This document shows positions 52,202 through 62,351 of a DNA stretch of 64,000 bases, in pieces (positions within the stretch are counted from its first letter, which is position 1; every line of letters starts with the position of its first letter). Both the position numbers and the translations under genes were made by a program. This DNA comes from Chloroflexota bacterium (lineage in GTDB: Bacteria > Chloroflexota > Anaerolineae > Aggregatilineales > J027). The stretch lies in the NCBI GenBank assembly GCA_024434115.1, contig QMIT01000014.1:85958-149957 (forward strand). Reading direction: 5' to 3'. Under the pieces are notes generated by a model. That model was not told the origin of the DNA and did no database searches. It was given only the letters and a program-made list of their open reading frames with translations.

Positions 52202-53592
52202 CCCCGGTGATTCATTGGTTTCGGCGTGATCTGCGGTTGCACGATAATCTAGCGTTGGCGGCTGCCTTTCAATCCGGTGCGCCGATTTTGCCTGTGTTTA
52301 TTTTTGACCCTGCGATTCTCAAAAGTGATGGGTCAGGTGCGCCGCGTTTGGCTTTTTTGTTGAAGGCACTAATCTCGCTTGATGAGTCGTTACAGGCGCG
52401 GGGTGGAAAACTGCTTATACGGGTAGGCGACCCACGTCAAATTTTGCCGGAATTGATTCAAACGACAGGTACAAGAGGGCTGTATCTCAATAGGGATTAT
52501 TCACCCTTTGCCCAAAAGCGAGATCAACACGTGGCGCAGTTGGTGGGTGTTCCGGTGTCGGCCTTTGACGATGCGATACTGCAAGCCCCCGGCACCGTTG
52601 TCAAAGACAATGGTTCACCCTATACCGTATTCACCCCGTTTAAACGGCGTTGGCTGAGTTATGACAACCCGCCCATCACCGAGAATTATTTGGTAAGTGG
52701 CCGTTTTCATGTGATGGATGATATGGGACACATTCCATCACTCCAAGAACTGAGATATGGCCCAATCGAGACAGACCTCCCCGAGGCCAGTGAGAAAAAA
52801 GCCATCGTACTGCTCGAAAATTTTGTGCAAAAGGCGATTGGCACATATGCGGAGCGGCGCAATATATTGGCGGCTGATCGAAATCAGGCCGAACCGGGAA
52901 CTTCCTATCTGTCCCCGTATTTGCGTTTTGGGTTGATCTCACCCCGCCAAGTTTATTGGGCGGCCCATCACACTGCTAAAAATACCTTGTCTACGGCAGT
53001 GGAGACATGGGTTAGCGAACTGGTGTGGCGGGAATTTTACATGCACATCCTCCATTTTTTCCCGCATGTGATTGGCATCAGCTTTCAACGCAAATATGAT
53101 CAATTGGCATGGCGTTATGCCCCGGCAGAACTCGAGGCGTGGAAAGCAGGGATGACAGGTTATCCGGTGGTGGACGCCGCGATGCGACAGCTTCAAGCAA
53201 TGGGATGGATGCACAACCGTGCCCGTATGATTGTTGCCAGTTTTTTGACCAAAGATTTGCTGATTGATTGGCGGGAAGGTGAACGTCATTTTATGCAGTG
53301 GTTGATTGATGGTGACCCAGCGGCAAATAATGGGGGATGGCAGTGGGCTGCTGGGACGGGGACCGATGCCCAGCCTTATTTCCGCATTTTTAACCCCCAA
53401 TTCCAATCTGAAAAATTTGACCCGCAGGGTGTTTATATCAAGCGCTGGGTTCCTGAATTACGTGATGTGCCAATCCGTTACATCCATGCCCCCGATCGAA
53501 TGCCAATTCCACCCCGTCAATATCCCCCTCCCATTGTAGATCATGCTTTGGCACGGGAGCGTGCGCTCACTGCTTATCAATTTGTTAAGTAG
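52198..53592 (+). CDS. phrB: Deoxyribodipyrimidine photolyase
   Basis: 464 residues. The N-terminal antenna domain begins VIHWFRRDLRLHDNLAL. The C-terminal FAD domain is well conserved: WVSELVWREFYMHIL, MTGYPVVDAAMRQLQAMGWMHNRARMIVASFLTKDLLIDWREGE, and DGDPAANNGGWQWAAGTGTDAQPYFRIFNP. These are the motifs of class I CPD photolyases, which split UV-made pyrimidine dimers using light. It is the last gene of the SRPBCC/carotenoid operon. Confidence 0.95.
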   Translation: MTPVIHWFRRDLRLHDNLALAAAFQSGAPILPVFIFDPAILKSDGSGAPRLAFLLKALISLDESLQARGGKLLIRVGDPRQILPELIQTTGTRGLYLNRDYSPFAQKRDQHVAQLVGVPVSAFDDAILQAPGTVVKDNGSPYTVFTPFKRRWLSYDNPPITENYLVSGRFHVMDDMGHIPSLQELRYGPIETDLPEASEKKAIVLLENFVQKAIGTYAERRNILAADRNQAEPGTSYLSPYLRFGLISPRQVYWAAHHTAKNTLSTAVETWVSELVWREFYMHILHFFPHVIGISFQRKYDQLAWRYAPAELEAWKAGMTGYPVVDAAMRQLQAMGWMHNRARMIVASFLTKDLLIDWREGERHFMQWLIDGDPAANNGGWQWAAGTGTDAQPYFRIFNPQFQSEKFDPQGVYIKRWVPELRDVPIRYIHAPDRMPIPPRQYPPPIVDHALARERALTAYQFVK

Positions 53593-53673
53593 GATTTGAA
53601 ATGAGCGGCCTAACCTATCGCCAACTTACCCCGTAAACGCTACACTTGAATGTGTGACATCGGTTCGGTAGCG

Positions 53674-56484
53674 ATGGATAGAGATAGGACATTGAATAGA
53701 ACCTCCCTCCGCAAAATTCGCCGTGATCTTCAAACTTATCGTGGTCGTACTCTGTTGGTCGTTGCCAGTGTCTTGGTTGGGGTGTTGAGCATTGTGACCT
53801 TCACCACGTTAGGTCAAGTGCTCAGTCACCAATTGAACGAAGATATTGATAAGGATAAATTGGCAATGCTGCGGGTCTATCTTCGCACTTCGACCAAAGA
53901 CCCTATCAATAACGACCCATACCTTAGGCAATTGCGCCAATTAGAGGGTGTCACAGCAGTGGAAGGCAGCGCCAACTATCAAATTCAATGGCGGCTGAAG
54001 GCGGGTGAGCCGCTACGAACAGGTGAAATCTATGCCTCAACGGAACCCTTTGGACATATTCAAATTGAACCGATTGAACTCCTTGATGGTCAGTATCCTC
54101 AATTGGGCAGGAATGAACTGGTCATTGAACGACGGATGGCGGAGACCTATGACCTCGCGGTTGGCGATACCCTCGTGCTGCATACCCGTCAGTTGATCCC
54201 TCGCACCCAAATTTACGGCTTTCGAGATGAGGTATGGCGGATTGTGGGTATTGTATTTAAGCCGTATGTGAATTTGGGTAGCAAGAATCAAAACAACACC
54301 CTCTTTGCTAATTACGCCGATGCCCAAAAAATCGCCGGATTTGCTGGCCTGAGTTCGATTCATGCCCGATTTGAGGATTTTCGGACGGCTCAACAAGAAT
54401 CACGCCCATTTCGTAAATTTGTGACCGACCATACACCCTATTCGATTGCCTTTTACCTTTTGGATGACCCACACGAGAATACTTTTATCACAGGTGTCGA
54501 ACGATTAAGCCGTATTCTGATGTTGATTTCTATGGTCACGATGGTTGTGACCAGTTTTTTGGTTACAAACGTGGTGAGTATTATTGTGTCAGAGCAGCGC
54601 CGTCAAATCGGGGCGATGAAGGCATTGGGGGCAACCCGACAGGATATTTTAGAGATTTATGGTGGGTTGGCGTTGGTGTATGGCGGACTTGGCACGATTC
54701 CCGGCATCCTTTTGGGCCTTCCATTGGGGCGTCAGGCGGCTAAGGTCATTGCCCCGCTGCTCAACATCTATGTAGACACCGCTTATATACCGCCCTTGCC
54801 AATAGCGCTGGGGCTGGTCATGGGGTTAGGCGTACCGGTGTTGGCGTCGTTTTTTCCGCTTGTTGCCGCAACCCGTGTCACGATTTTGGAAGCCATGACC
54901 GATTTGGGGCTGGTATCACGCTATAACAAACAGTCGGCATTGGTACTTACCCAACGAATGCCTCTTCCGGCTTCCGTGCGGCAGGCGCTAAATAATATTA
55001 TTTTGCGGCGGGCAAGACTGGCCCTGAGTACCTTTGCGATTTGCCTCGCTGTTACGGCTTTTATGGGGATGTTGGCGATTTATTTTTCGGTGCAGGATGT
55101 CATGCAGGATATTCGCAGTCGCCTAACCCACCAAGTATCCCTCCAGATTGGGGATGTTGGGAATCTCAGCGATTTGCAGACTTTGCTTTCAACCGAGCAA
55201 GAGGAGGTGATTCGCACCGTTGAACCGGGGGTGGCTGTTGAACTCAATATCCAAAGTGATGGGGAAGAAAATCCCAATCCCTCCTCGTTGTTTGTGTTGG
55301 CGGTAGATACCGAAACCCAATTGAGTTATATGCCGCTGATTGAGGGCACGGGATGGAATGAAGATCGCTCTCGAAGAGGCATTGTCCTCAATCAACACCT
55401 AGCGGAGAGACTAGAGAAACGTGTTGGGGACAGGATTACCCTCAGTACCGCACTGCAAACCGCTGATTTTGAAATTATCGGGATCGCCGATTTTCCCTTA
55501 GAAGTGGGGTTTATGGAATGGCATCAACTCGCTGATTTTGTGGGCTTGACGCTGGATGCCCCTGTGCCGAATGCTTATTGGCGACAGGTAGACATCCGAG
55601 GTGTGGATGCTGAGGAAGAAGATGCGGCAACAGTCTATGCGTTAGGAGCGGATGACCGACTCCTAAATTATTTGGTGCCGGGGCGTGATCCAAGCGACCA
55701 TTCCGGCGTGGTGTTGACCTCGATTTTGGCTGAAAGGCTTGGTTTTGATGTGGGGCAGACGGTCATTTTGCAGGTTGATGAGACTGAGCAGGAATATACC
55801 ATTGCGGAAATTCTCAATATCAATCCAGTGCAATTTAGCCTGTTTGCGGAGAATTTACCCGAAGAACTTCAGCAGCAGGGCAGCGCATTGGAGGTCGTTG
55901 CCATCTATTGGGAAGAACTGGCGGCGTTGGAAAACCTCGATTTCCGCGAACTCTCGCCCGTCACCACGTTCATTGATATTACCAATCCGCAAGAGGGCCT
56001 GAATATTCCATTGGAAACAACATCTGCTCGCCCGGTCTATACCAATCAAATTGCATTTGCGGATCGTATTGCCAGTACGATTTCAAGTGTGGGACTGGTC
56101 TTCAATTTTGCGGCGTTATTATTAGCCATCGTCGGGGGGATTGGCCTGCTAACGATTTTATCCATCAGCGTTATGGAACGATTGCGCGAAATTGGCGTCC
56201 TGCGTTCGGTTGGGGCGGGCACATGGGCTATCAGCAGCCAATTTTTGCTAGAGGGCTTGTTTATCGGGTTCATTGCGTGGCTGGCCGCACTGCCCCTCAG
56301 TTATTTGCTTGGTCAACAGTTGATTCGATTTATCCCCTTTACCGACGTGATTCCCTTTACCTATTCGTGGATTGTGCCTCTGATTGGCTTAATCAGTACT
56401 ATCTTTTTGACGGTTATTGCGAGTGTCGGCCCTGCCACGAGCGCGGCTCGAAAAACGGTTTCCGAAATTTTGCGTTATCAGTGA
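53674..56484 (+). CDS. FtsX-type ABC permease with two modules
   Basis: About 936 residues (an ATG at 53650 adds eight). The protein duplicates the MacB/LolC plan: helix near residue 30, extracytoplasmic MacB_PCD-like domain, FtsX three-helix bundle (about 280-410, with QRRQIGAMKALGATRQDILEIYGG), then a second helix, second soluble domain, and final FtsX bundle (about 800-936, with ERLREIGVLRSVGAGTWAISSQFLLEG). It needs a LolD/MacB-type ATPase; the two such ATPases at 12.4-13.9 kb are the only ones here, 40 kb away. Substrate unknown. Confidence 0.87.
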   Translation: MDRDRTLNRTSLRKIRRDLQTYRGRTLLVVASVLVGVLSIVTFTTLGQVLSHQLNEDIDKDKLAMLRVYLRTSTKDPINNDPYLRQLRQLEGVTAVEGSANYQIQWRLKAGEPLRTGEIYASTEPFGHIQIEPIELLDGQYPQLGRNELVIERRMAETYDLAVGDTLVLHTRQLIPRTQIYGFRDEVWRIVGIVFKPYVNLGSKNQNNTLFANYADAQKIAGFAGLSSIHARFEDFRTAQQESRPFRKFVTDHTPYSIAFYLLDDPHENTFITGVERLSRILMLISMVTMVVTSFLVTNVVSIIVSEQRRQIGAMKALGATRQDILEIYGGLALVYGGLGTIPGILLGLPLGRQAAKVIAPLLNIYVDTAYIPPLPIALGLVMGLGVPVLASFFPLVAATRVTILEAMTDLGLVSRYNKQSALVLTQRMPLPASVRQALNNIILRRARLALSTFAICLAVTAFMGMLAIYFSVQDVMQDIRSRLTHQVSLQIGDVGNLSDLQTLLSTEQEEVIRTVEPGVAVELNIQSDGEENPNPSSLFVLAVDTETQLSYMPLIEGTGWNEDRSRRGIVLNQHLAERLEKRVGDRITLSTALQTADFEIIGIADFPLEVGFMEWHQLADFVGLTLDAPVPNAYWRQVDIRGVDAEEEDAATVYALGADDRLLNYLVPGRDPSDHSGVVLTSILAERLGFDVGQTVILQVDETEQEYTIAEILNINPVQFSLFAENLPEELQQQGSALEVVAIYWEELAALENLDFRELSPVTTFIDITNPQEGLNIPLETTSARPVYTNQIAFADRIASTISSVGLVFNFAALLLAIVGGIGLLTILSISVMERLREIGVLRSVGAGTWAISSQFLLEGLFIGFIAWLAALPLSYLLGQQLIRFIPFTDVIPFTYSWIVPLIGLISTIFLTVIASVGPATSAARKTVSEILRYQ

Positions 56485-58520
56485 GGTGGATGGGTGCGGC
56501 CCTCTAACAAATAGGCCAATTCGTTTTCGACCAACGGATCAGCAACCAGTGTCAATTTGTCGCCTGTCAATAACTGCGTACTGCCGTGTGGCACGATCAA
56601 ACGCCCACCGCGCTGTACCGATGCGACGACACTCTCTGTGGGCCAGTGAATTTCTTGGATGCGTTTGCCATTCGCGGGGGCACTTGCGCTTAGATAGTAT
56701 TCGTAGGTGTGCGCTCCGGTTAGGGTATTAAGACGTAGGCGTTCGGCGGCGTGCTGATCTTCCAATTTCCGCGCAATGGCGATGTTGTAGGCCCGCATGA
56801 CACCATGTCGCCCGATAAACCCCACCAGTTTGTGTGTGCCGGGTTCTACAACGGGTAATCGCCCTACGTCATTCATGCTCATGCAGCGGATAGCCGTCCA
56901 CAACACATCATCGGGCGTAACGGTGATGGGATTGCGGGTGCAAATATCGCCAACGGTCAGGGGTTTTTCGCCATGTGCGTTGTCATAGGCCCGCTGAAGA
57001 TCAGACAAAGTGACAATCCCGCCCAACAAGCCTTCGTCGTCTACCACACACATCGAAAAAGTTCTCAATTTTCGCAGTGTGTCGCGCAGTTCGATCAGCG
57101 ATGCTTTTTCGGAGATACTAGGGGCGGGTTTCAACATGGCGTCGCCGACTTTAACCCCCTGCATCAAATCAATATCGCGGCCCTCTTGTAAGTGGATGCC
57201 CTTGCGCCGCAACCCCAAGATGTACATACCAGACGGCTCGATCCGTTCGGCGATCAAAACACAGATGACGGTGGTCAGCATAATGGGCAAAATCAGGCGG
57301 TAGTCGTTGGTCAATTCAAAGACCAGCATAATCGCGGTAATGGGGGAGCGTACCACCCCGGCCATCATACCTGCCATGCCTGCTACGGCATACACTTCGG
57401 GTGGAGTGACGTGGCCGCCTCCGCCGATGATGCGATCCATCACCAGACCATAGGCCCCACCCAACATTGTGCCGACAAATAGCGAGGGGGCGAAAATTCC
57501 ACCCACAAAACCACCCGCGATGCTAACGCCGGTCATGAGTAATTTGGCTGTTCCCAAGATCAACAGTAGGGTCAGCGCAAATTTGGTTTCACCACTGAGG
57601 ACTTCATTCATGGTCTCGCGGCCCGTGCCCATAATTTCGGGCAGAAAAATCGCCACTATGCCGACCAAGACGCCTGCGAGGGCTGTTCGCAAGGGGCGGG
57701 GCAGATGAACATGATGATGCCACCAGTCGTGCTGAAAATAGACCCAGCGAATAAACAGCGAGGCGACTGGGCCAAGTAGGATACCGAGTGGCACAAACAG
57801 AGGGATTTCGAGCGGGCTGCTCAGGGTGTGGGCGAATGGCCCCATTTCGGGGTGTGGCTCAATGGCTTGCGTAAAAGCGGATGAGATGACGGCGGACAAC
57901 ACCACTACCCCAACCGCTGCACTGCTAAACGAGCCATATAAAATAACTTCCAGCGCAAAAAATACCCCTGCAATCGGCGCTTTGAAGGCCGCCGCAATCG
58001 CACTGGCCGCCCCCGCCGCGACCAATAATTTGACCTGTTCTTCGGAGAGGCGGGTTTTTTGTCCAATCATGGAGCCAAGATTCGCGCCGATTTGTACGCT
58101 GGGGTCTTCTGGCCCGACGGACGCCCCCGCCCCCAGTGAAATAGACGAGGCTAGGGCCTTAAACGGGGCACGCTGATAGGGCAGGCGTCCACCAATTAGC
58201 GCCACCGACTCCATGATTCCCGCCACACCATGATGCCGTTCTTCACCCACAAAGCGGTTCATTAACCAGCCAACCACCAGCCCCGCCAGCGCCAAACTAA
58301 AAATTGCCGCGCCCGAACCAATTGGGGTTTGGTTTAGTTCATGCTGAAGCCCCTCTATGAATATTTCATGAAAAAAATCAATCGCGGTGCGGAAAGCCCA
58401 GATGGCGATACCCGTTGCTAATCCTAGACAAACGGCGAGAATCAGCAAGCGAGTATTTTCTGAGGTATAGAAGCCACCTTTGATGGAGAAGCGATTAAGG
58501 ACGCGGGTACGGGCTGACAT
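56478..58520 (-). CDS. ClC-family chloride channel/transporter with CBS and TrkA-C domains
   Basis: 680 residues. ClC core about 20-440 with HHGVAGIMESVALIGG, the gate region GAGASVGPEDPSVQIGANLGS (gating-type Glu138 within GPEDP, where GREGP is usual) and GGFVGGIFAPSLFVG. A CBS pair follows (about 450-570; LRDTLRKLRTFSMCVVDDEGLLGGIVTLSDLQ), then a TrkA-C domain at the end. CBS and TrkA-C domains suggest control by nucleotides or other ligands. It overlaps the convergent permease gene by 7 bases. Whether it is a channel or proton antiporter cannot be told. Confidence 0.9.
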   Translation of the reverse strand: MSARTRVLNRFSIKGGFYTSENTRLLILAVCLGLATGIAIWAFRTAIDFFHEIFIEGLQHELNQTPIGSGAAIFSLALAGLVVGWLMNRFVGEERHHGVAGIMESVALIGGRLPYQRAPFKALASSISLGAGASVGPEDPSVQIGANLGSMIGQKTRLSEEQVKLLVAAGAASAIAAAFKAPIAGVFFALEVILYGSFSSAAVGVVVLSAVISSAFTQAIEPHPEMGPFAHTLSSPLEIPLFVPLGILLGPVASLFIRWVYFQHDWWHHHVHLPRPLRTALAGVLVGIVAIFLPEIMGTGRETMNEVLSGETKFALTLLLILGTAKLLMTGVSIAGGFVGGIFAPSLFVGTMLGGAYGLVMDRIIGGGGHVTPPEVYAVAGMAGMMAGVVRSPITAIMLVFELTNDYRLILPIMLTTVICVLIAERIEPSGMYILGLRRKGIHLQEGRDIDLMQGVKVGDAMLKPAPSISEKASLIELRDTLRKLRTFSMCVVDDEGLLGGIVTLSDLQRAYDNAHGEKPLTVGDICTRNPITVTPDDVLWTAIRCMSMNDVGRLPVVEPGTHKLVGFIGRHGVMRAYNIAIARKLEDQHAAERLRLNTLTGAHTYEYYLSASAPANGKRIQEIHWPTESVVASVQRGGRLIVPHGSTQLLTGDKLTLVADPLVENELAYLLEGRTHPPH

Positions 58521-58577
58521 AGCGCTATGATTGCTTTGTGTTAAGCCAATGGGCGGTGAAACTTGTTAGATTTTTTC

Positions 58578-58583
58578 ATTATA
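58578..58583 (-). promoter_or_regulatory. Extended -10 promoter element of the ClC gene
   Basis: TGTTATAAT on the minus strand fits the extended -10 consensus (TG, one base, TATAAT). No good -35 box accompanies it, as is often so for extended -10 promoters. The leader would be about 50 bases. Confidence 0.4.
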
Positions 58584-58604
58584 ACAGGTCATGCTTCAGA
58601 CTGA

Positions 58605-58634
58605 TTGACCAAGCGCCTCATTTCGTGCTATAGT
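58605..58634 (+). promoter_or_regulatory. Sigma-70-type promoter of the phosphoesterase operon
   Basis: TTGACC (58605-58610), an 18-base spacer and TATAGT (58629-58634) precede ATG 58705, with a leader of about 65 bases. It is back to back with the ClC promoter. Confidence 0.6.
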
Positions 58635-58704
58635 TCGCTAGATTTCAGCAAATGTGACAAAATGATGGTATGACTGATTTGCCCCTCAAAAGGTTAGGAT
58701 TGCG

Positions 58705-59436
58705 ATGCGTATTCTGGTGATTTCCGATATTCATGCCAATTTGGCGGCGTTTGAAGCAGTGATGGAAGACGCGCACGGCGATTGGGATTATGTATGGTGT
58801 TTGGGCGATGTGGTGGGCTATGGCCCCGACCCCAACGAGTCTTGCGACCTGCTCAAAAGTCTGCCCCATCTATGTTTAGCCGGGAATCACGACTGGGCGG
58901 CGTTGGGGCGGCTGGATATTCGTACTTTTAATGTGGATGCCCGCCGCGCTGTGGATTGGACTCAGCGCACCCTTACCGAAGAAAATACCGCCTATCTCTC
59001 GGCCCTTCCGACCACCTTTGTTTTGGGCAATTACACATTGGCACATGGTAGCCCGCGCGAACCTGTATGGGAATACATTCTTGACCCCCTGATTGCCGCA
59101 CTAAATTTCCCCCATTTTGAAACCAGCTATTGCCTAGTTGGGCACACGCACACCCCCATTATTTATCGCCTGACCGCCCCCGATGGGGAAACCGACGCGA
59201 TGCAGCCGACCTATCGTGTACCGCGCCAACTAAACGGCAAACGGATTATTTTGAACCCCGGCAGCGTGGGTCAGCCCCGCGACAGCAACCCCGACGCCGC
59301 CTATGGCATTTTGTATGTTGAAGAAGGCGTTTTTGAACATCGGCGCGTGCCCTATCCCATCAAAGTCACCCAAGAAAAAATGCGGAAGGCCGATATGCCA
59401 GAACGATTGGTGGCACGCTTGGAACACGGTTGGTAG
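58705..59436 (+). CDS. Calcineurin-like metallophosphoesterase (YfcE/DUF2437-like)
   Basis: 243 residues. All metal-ligand motifs are present: SDIHANL (D8, H10), GDVVGYGPDP, GNHDWA, GHTHTP and the closing NPGSVGQPRD. This pattern belongs to small cytosolic phosphodiesterases/phosphatases; natural substrates in this group are mostly unknown. It is the first gene of an operon with an epimerase (27 bases downstream) and a membrane glycosyltransferase. Confidence 0.88.
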   Translation: MRILVISDIHANLAAFEAVMEDAHGDWDYVWCLGDVVGYGPDPNESCDLLKSLPHLCLAGNHDWAALGRLDIRTFNVDARRAVDWTQRTLTEENTAYLSALPTTFVLGNYTLAHGSPREPVWEYILDPLIAALNFPHFETSYCLVGHTHTPIIYRLTAPDGETDAMQPTYRVPRQLNGKRIILNPGSVGQPRDSNPDAAYGILYVEEGVFEHRRVPYPIKVTQEKMRKADMPERLVARLEHGW

Positions 59437-59463
59437 ATCACTCTCCACAATAAGGAAAGCATC

Positions 59464-60417
59464 ATGACGGTTTCTTTGGTGACAGGCGGGGGCGGCTTCA
59501 TCGGGTCACATCTCGTCGAGGCGCTGCTTGCAGAGGGCCATGAGGTTCGTGTGGTGGATGATTTTTCAACGGGCAAGCGTGAAAATCTCGCCACCGTCGC
59601 CAATCAAATCACCCTACACGAAATCAGCATCACCCAACCCCTAGAAGCAGTTATGCAGGGCGTGGACTATGTATTCCATCTCGCGGCGATTGCCTCCGTC
59701 CCTCGTTCCATTGAAGACCCACAGCTTTGCCATGATGTGAATATCACTGGGACGTTAAATGTCTTGAACGCCGCACGACAGACGGGGGTCAAACGGGTTA
59801 TTTATGCGGCCTCTTCGTCAGCCTACGGAGATATTGAGGCCGATAGTCAAGAAGAATCTATGCCCCCTAAACCGCTGTCGCCGTATGGGGCGGCAAAATT
59901 GGCGGGTGAGTATTATATGCAGGCGTTTTATCATGTCTATGGCCTAGAGACGGTTTGCCTGCGCTACTTTAATGTGTTTGGCCCGCGCCAAGACCCCAAT
60001 TCGGAATATGCCGCTGTCATTCCCAAATTTGCCACTGCCATGCTCAAAGGCCAAGCGCCGACCATCTTTGGCGATGGCAAACAATCGCGGGATTTTACAT
60101 TTATTGGCAACACCATTCAGGGCAATCTTTTGGCGATGAAAAGCCAGAGCGCCGCCGGACAGGTGATCAATCTGGCCTGTGGACAATCCTATACGCTGAT
60201 AGATTTGGTGCGGGTCATCAACGAATATTTGGGCAGCAGCATCAAACCTGTATTTGCTCCACCCCGCGCAGGCGATATTAAACTTTCTAAAGCCGATATA
60301 GCCAAAGCCGAAACATTATTGGGCTATAAACCTGCCACCTCATTTACCGATGGTGTCTATCGCACCGTCAGTTGGTTCGCTTCGCAAATGCCACAAAAAT
60401 TTGATTCCTGTGTCTAA
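59464..60417 (+). CDS. NAD-dependent nucleotide-sugar epimerase/dehydratase (GalE-like)
   Basis: 317 residues of the extended short-chain dehydrogenase family: TGGGGFIGSHLVEALL binds NAD, the catalytic set is Ser in ASSSAYG with Y141 and K145 (YGAAKLAGEYY), and the substrate end reads LRYFNVFGPRQDP. It resembles UDP-glucose or UDP-GlcNAc 4-epimerases of the WbpP/GalE branch, but the sugar cannot be fixed from sequence. AAGGAAAG precedes the ATG. It would supply sugars for the glycosyltransferase gene whose start overlaps its end. Confidence 0.88.
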   Translation: MTVSLVTGGGGFIGSHLVEALLAEGHEVRVVDDFSTGKRENLATVANQITLHEISITQPLEAVMQGVDYVFHLAAIASVPRSIEDPQLCHDVNITGTLNVLNAARQTGVKRVIYAASSSAYGDIEADSQEESMPPKPLSPYGAAKLAGEYYMQAFYHVYGLETVCLRYFNVFGPRQDPNSEYAAVIPKFATAMLKGQAPTIFGDGKQSRDFTFIGNTIQGNLLAMKSQSAAGQVINLACGQSYTLIDLVRVINEYLGSSIKPVFAPPRAGDIKLSKADIAKAETLLGYKPATSFTDGVYRTVSWFASQMPQKFDSCV

Positions 60418-62350
60418 AATTACCCGCGTCGTTTGGATCATTGCTGCTGCCTGTCTTCTATGGGCATTGATTTTGGTGCTGGATGTTGTGCCCCAACTGC
60501 GCGGCGATTATGGCTGGCGCTGGCCTTTTGCCAAACCCGAATTTATTCGACTTGTCCCGCTGATGATTAGCCTTATCATCTATATTGTGATTGGCTGGAA
60601 ATTGCAGGCCCAGACCTCTGCTCGATGGTTAATTTTGTGGTCAACTATCGGTGGGGTGGCGCTGACCGTTGCATCGGTATATGTGACGACTGACCGTATC
60701 CACTATGAACTTTATACCCGCACGATTAGCGGCCTAAGCACGGGTTGGCATTATGCTGCCGCCGATATGGATGAGCGGGGTGGCGTGGAAGCCGTGTTGG
60801 AAGACTGGCCGGATTTTATGGCGAGTTATCACTATTTTTCCAGCCACATGACTACCTCGCCGCCGGGGATGCCGCTAACCTACTATGGCGCAAATCAGTT
60901 ATTGACCCAAACCCCTTTTTTGACCGATCAGCTAGGCCCACCGTTACGGGCTGAACAATGCCATAATTATCGGATAATCAGTTATAGTGATGCCGAATTA
61001 TCCAGCGCATGGTTGGGTATGTTAACGCCGCTGTGGGGTAGCTTGATCGCTTTCCCACTGTATAGATTGGGTCGGCGATTGTATTCTGAGGCGGCGGCAC
61101 GCTGGAGTGTGCTGTGGTGGCCGCTGATTCCGGCATTTTTGATGTTTACCCCGACCCCCAATACCTTGTATCCCTGCCTGACCGTTGTTGTCCTCGTGTT
61201 TTTAGTCAAGGGGGTTTTGGATCAACAGTTTGGATGGATTTTTGCGGCGGGTCTAGGCGCGGCAATTCTATCCTTTATCCATTTCACGCTACTGCCGATT
61301 GTTTTTTTTGCAGGATTATTTACCCTCGGCGAGTATTTCCGGCGTCGAAAATCAGAGGCGCTGCATTGGCGTTGGCCTCTTGTTATGGGGGCATGGTTTG
61401 GCGCCGGATTATTGTTGTTTTGGGGCGGGTTTTATCTGCTGTCGGGGATCACCATTTGGGACATCCTAGATCAGGCGTTGAATGCCCATCTTACGCTGGA
61501 TCGGCCCTATTTCCCATGGCTGTTTTTGCACCTCAACGACTTTTTTATGTTCACAGGCTGGCCTCTGGCATTGCTGGCGGGTCTGGGTATTTTGCAGATC
61601 GTTCGGGTATGGCGATGCGAAAGGTTTCTGTCCCCCGGTGCGGTGTTTGCGCTTAGTGGGGTGGTGACACTACTAGTGATTGATTTATCCGGCACACAGC
61701 GGGGCGAATCAGGCCGTATCTGGCTGTTTTTGTCGCCTTTGCTGGTACTCATCGCAGGCAACGCCATCAGCCAGATAGATTCGCGCAACGGCAGATTAAT
61801 CACTGTGGTGCAGGCCGTCATGGTTGTCGGCATGGTTGGCTTTTTGCGAGTCATTGGATCAGGTTTTTCCGAGCCACCCAAACACGCGCCCCAATTAGCC
61901 GAAATGTCGCCGACTCCCACGATTAGCAACGGTGCGGAATTCGCCGAAACGCTTTACTTAACCAGTTTCTCAGGGCATCTTGAAATACTGACCGATGAAG
62001 ATGGCGTTGATCAACCGACATTAGTTATTTGGCTAAATTGGCGCTCCAAAGGACAGTTAGATGTGCCTTATTATTTGTCGTTTATTCCGGTCTCCCCACA
62101 AGGTCAACCCCAAGCTGCCACCGTCTTGCAACCTTTTGACGAGCAATACCCCATCACCTGCTGGCTGCCGGAAAGTGGCGACATTCGTGACCGATTGCTG
62201 GTTCCACTCCACAGCGATTTGTCGGAAGGAGAATGGTGGGTGAGCCTTTCGATTATGGATCGCAATGGCAAAGCGTTGGCGGTCATCATGCCCGACAGTA
62301 CACGCGATCAACAAGTGGGGTTGGGGCCATTTACCCTTCCTGCACCGTAA
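60410..62350 (+). CDS. Multi-pass membrane glycosyltransferase-like protein
   Basis: About 646 residues from GTG 60410, which overlaps the epimerase stop by 8 bases; TTG 60401 is an alternative. About twelve hydrophobic helices fill residues 5-490. The first large loop (YYHFSSHMTTSPPGMPLTYYGANQLL) is of the kind seen in GT-C enzymes. The last 150 residues are a soluble domain (ETLYLTSFSGHLEILTDEDG... EGEWWVSLSIMDRNG) whose end resembles the partial protein at the left edge of the window. No precise family is recognised. Confidence 0.68.
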   Translation: MSKITRVVWIIAAACLLWALILVLDVVPQLRGDYGWRWPFAKPEFIRLVPLMISLIIYIVIGWKLQAQTSARWLILWSTIGGVALTVASVYVTTDRIHYELYTRTISGLSTGWHYAAADMDERGGVEAVLEDWPDFMASYHYFSSHMTTSPPGMPLTYYGANQLLTQTPFLTDQLGPPLRAEQCHNYRIISYSDAELSSAWLGMLTPLWGSLIAFPLYRLGRRLYSEAAARWSVLWWPLIPAFLMFTPTPNTLYPCLTVVVLVFLVKGVLDQQFGWIFAAGLGAAILSFIHFTLLPIVFFAGLFTLGEYFRRRKSEALHWRWPLVMGAWFGAGLLLFWGGFYLLSGITIWDILDQALNAHLTLDRPYFPWLFLHLNDFFMFTGWPLALLAGLGILQIVRVWRCERFLSPGAVFALSGVVTLLVIDLSGTQRGESGRIWLFLSPLLVLIAGNAISQIDSRNGRLITVVQAVMVVGMVGFLRVIGSGFSEPPKHAPQLAEMSPTPTISNGAEFAETLYLTSFSGHLEILTDEDGVDQPTLVIWLNWRSKGQLDVPYYLSFIPVSPQGQPQAATVLQPFDEQYPITCWLPESGDIRDRLLVPLHSDLSEGEWWVSLSIMDRNGKALAVIMPDSTRDQQVGLGPFTLPAP

Positions 62351-62351
62351 A

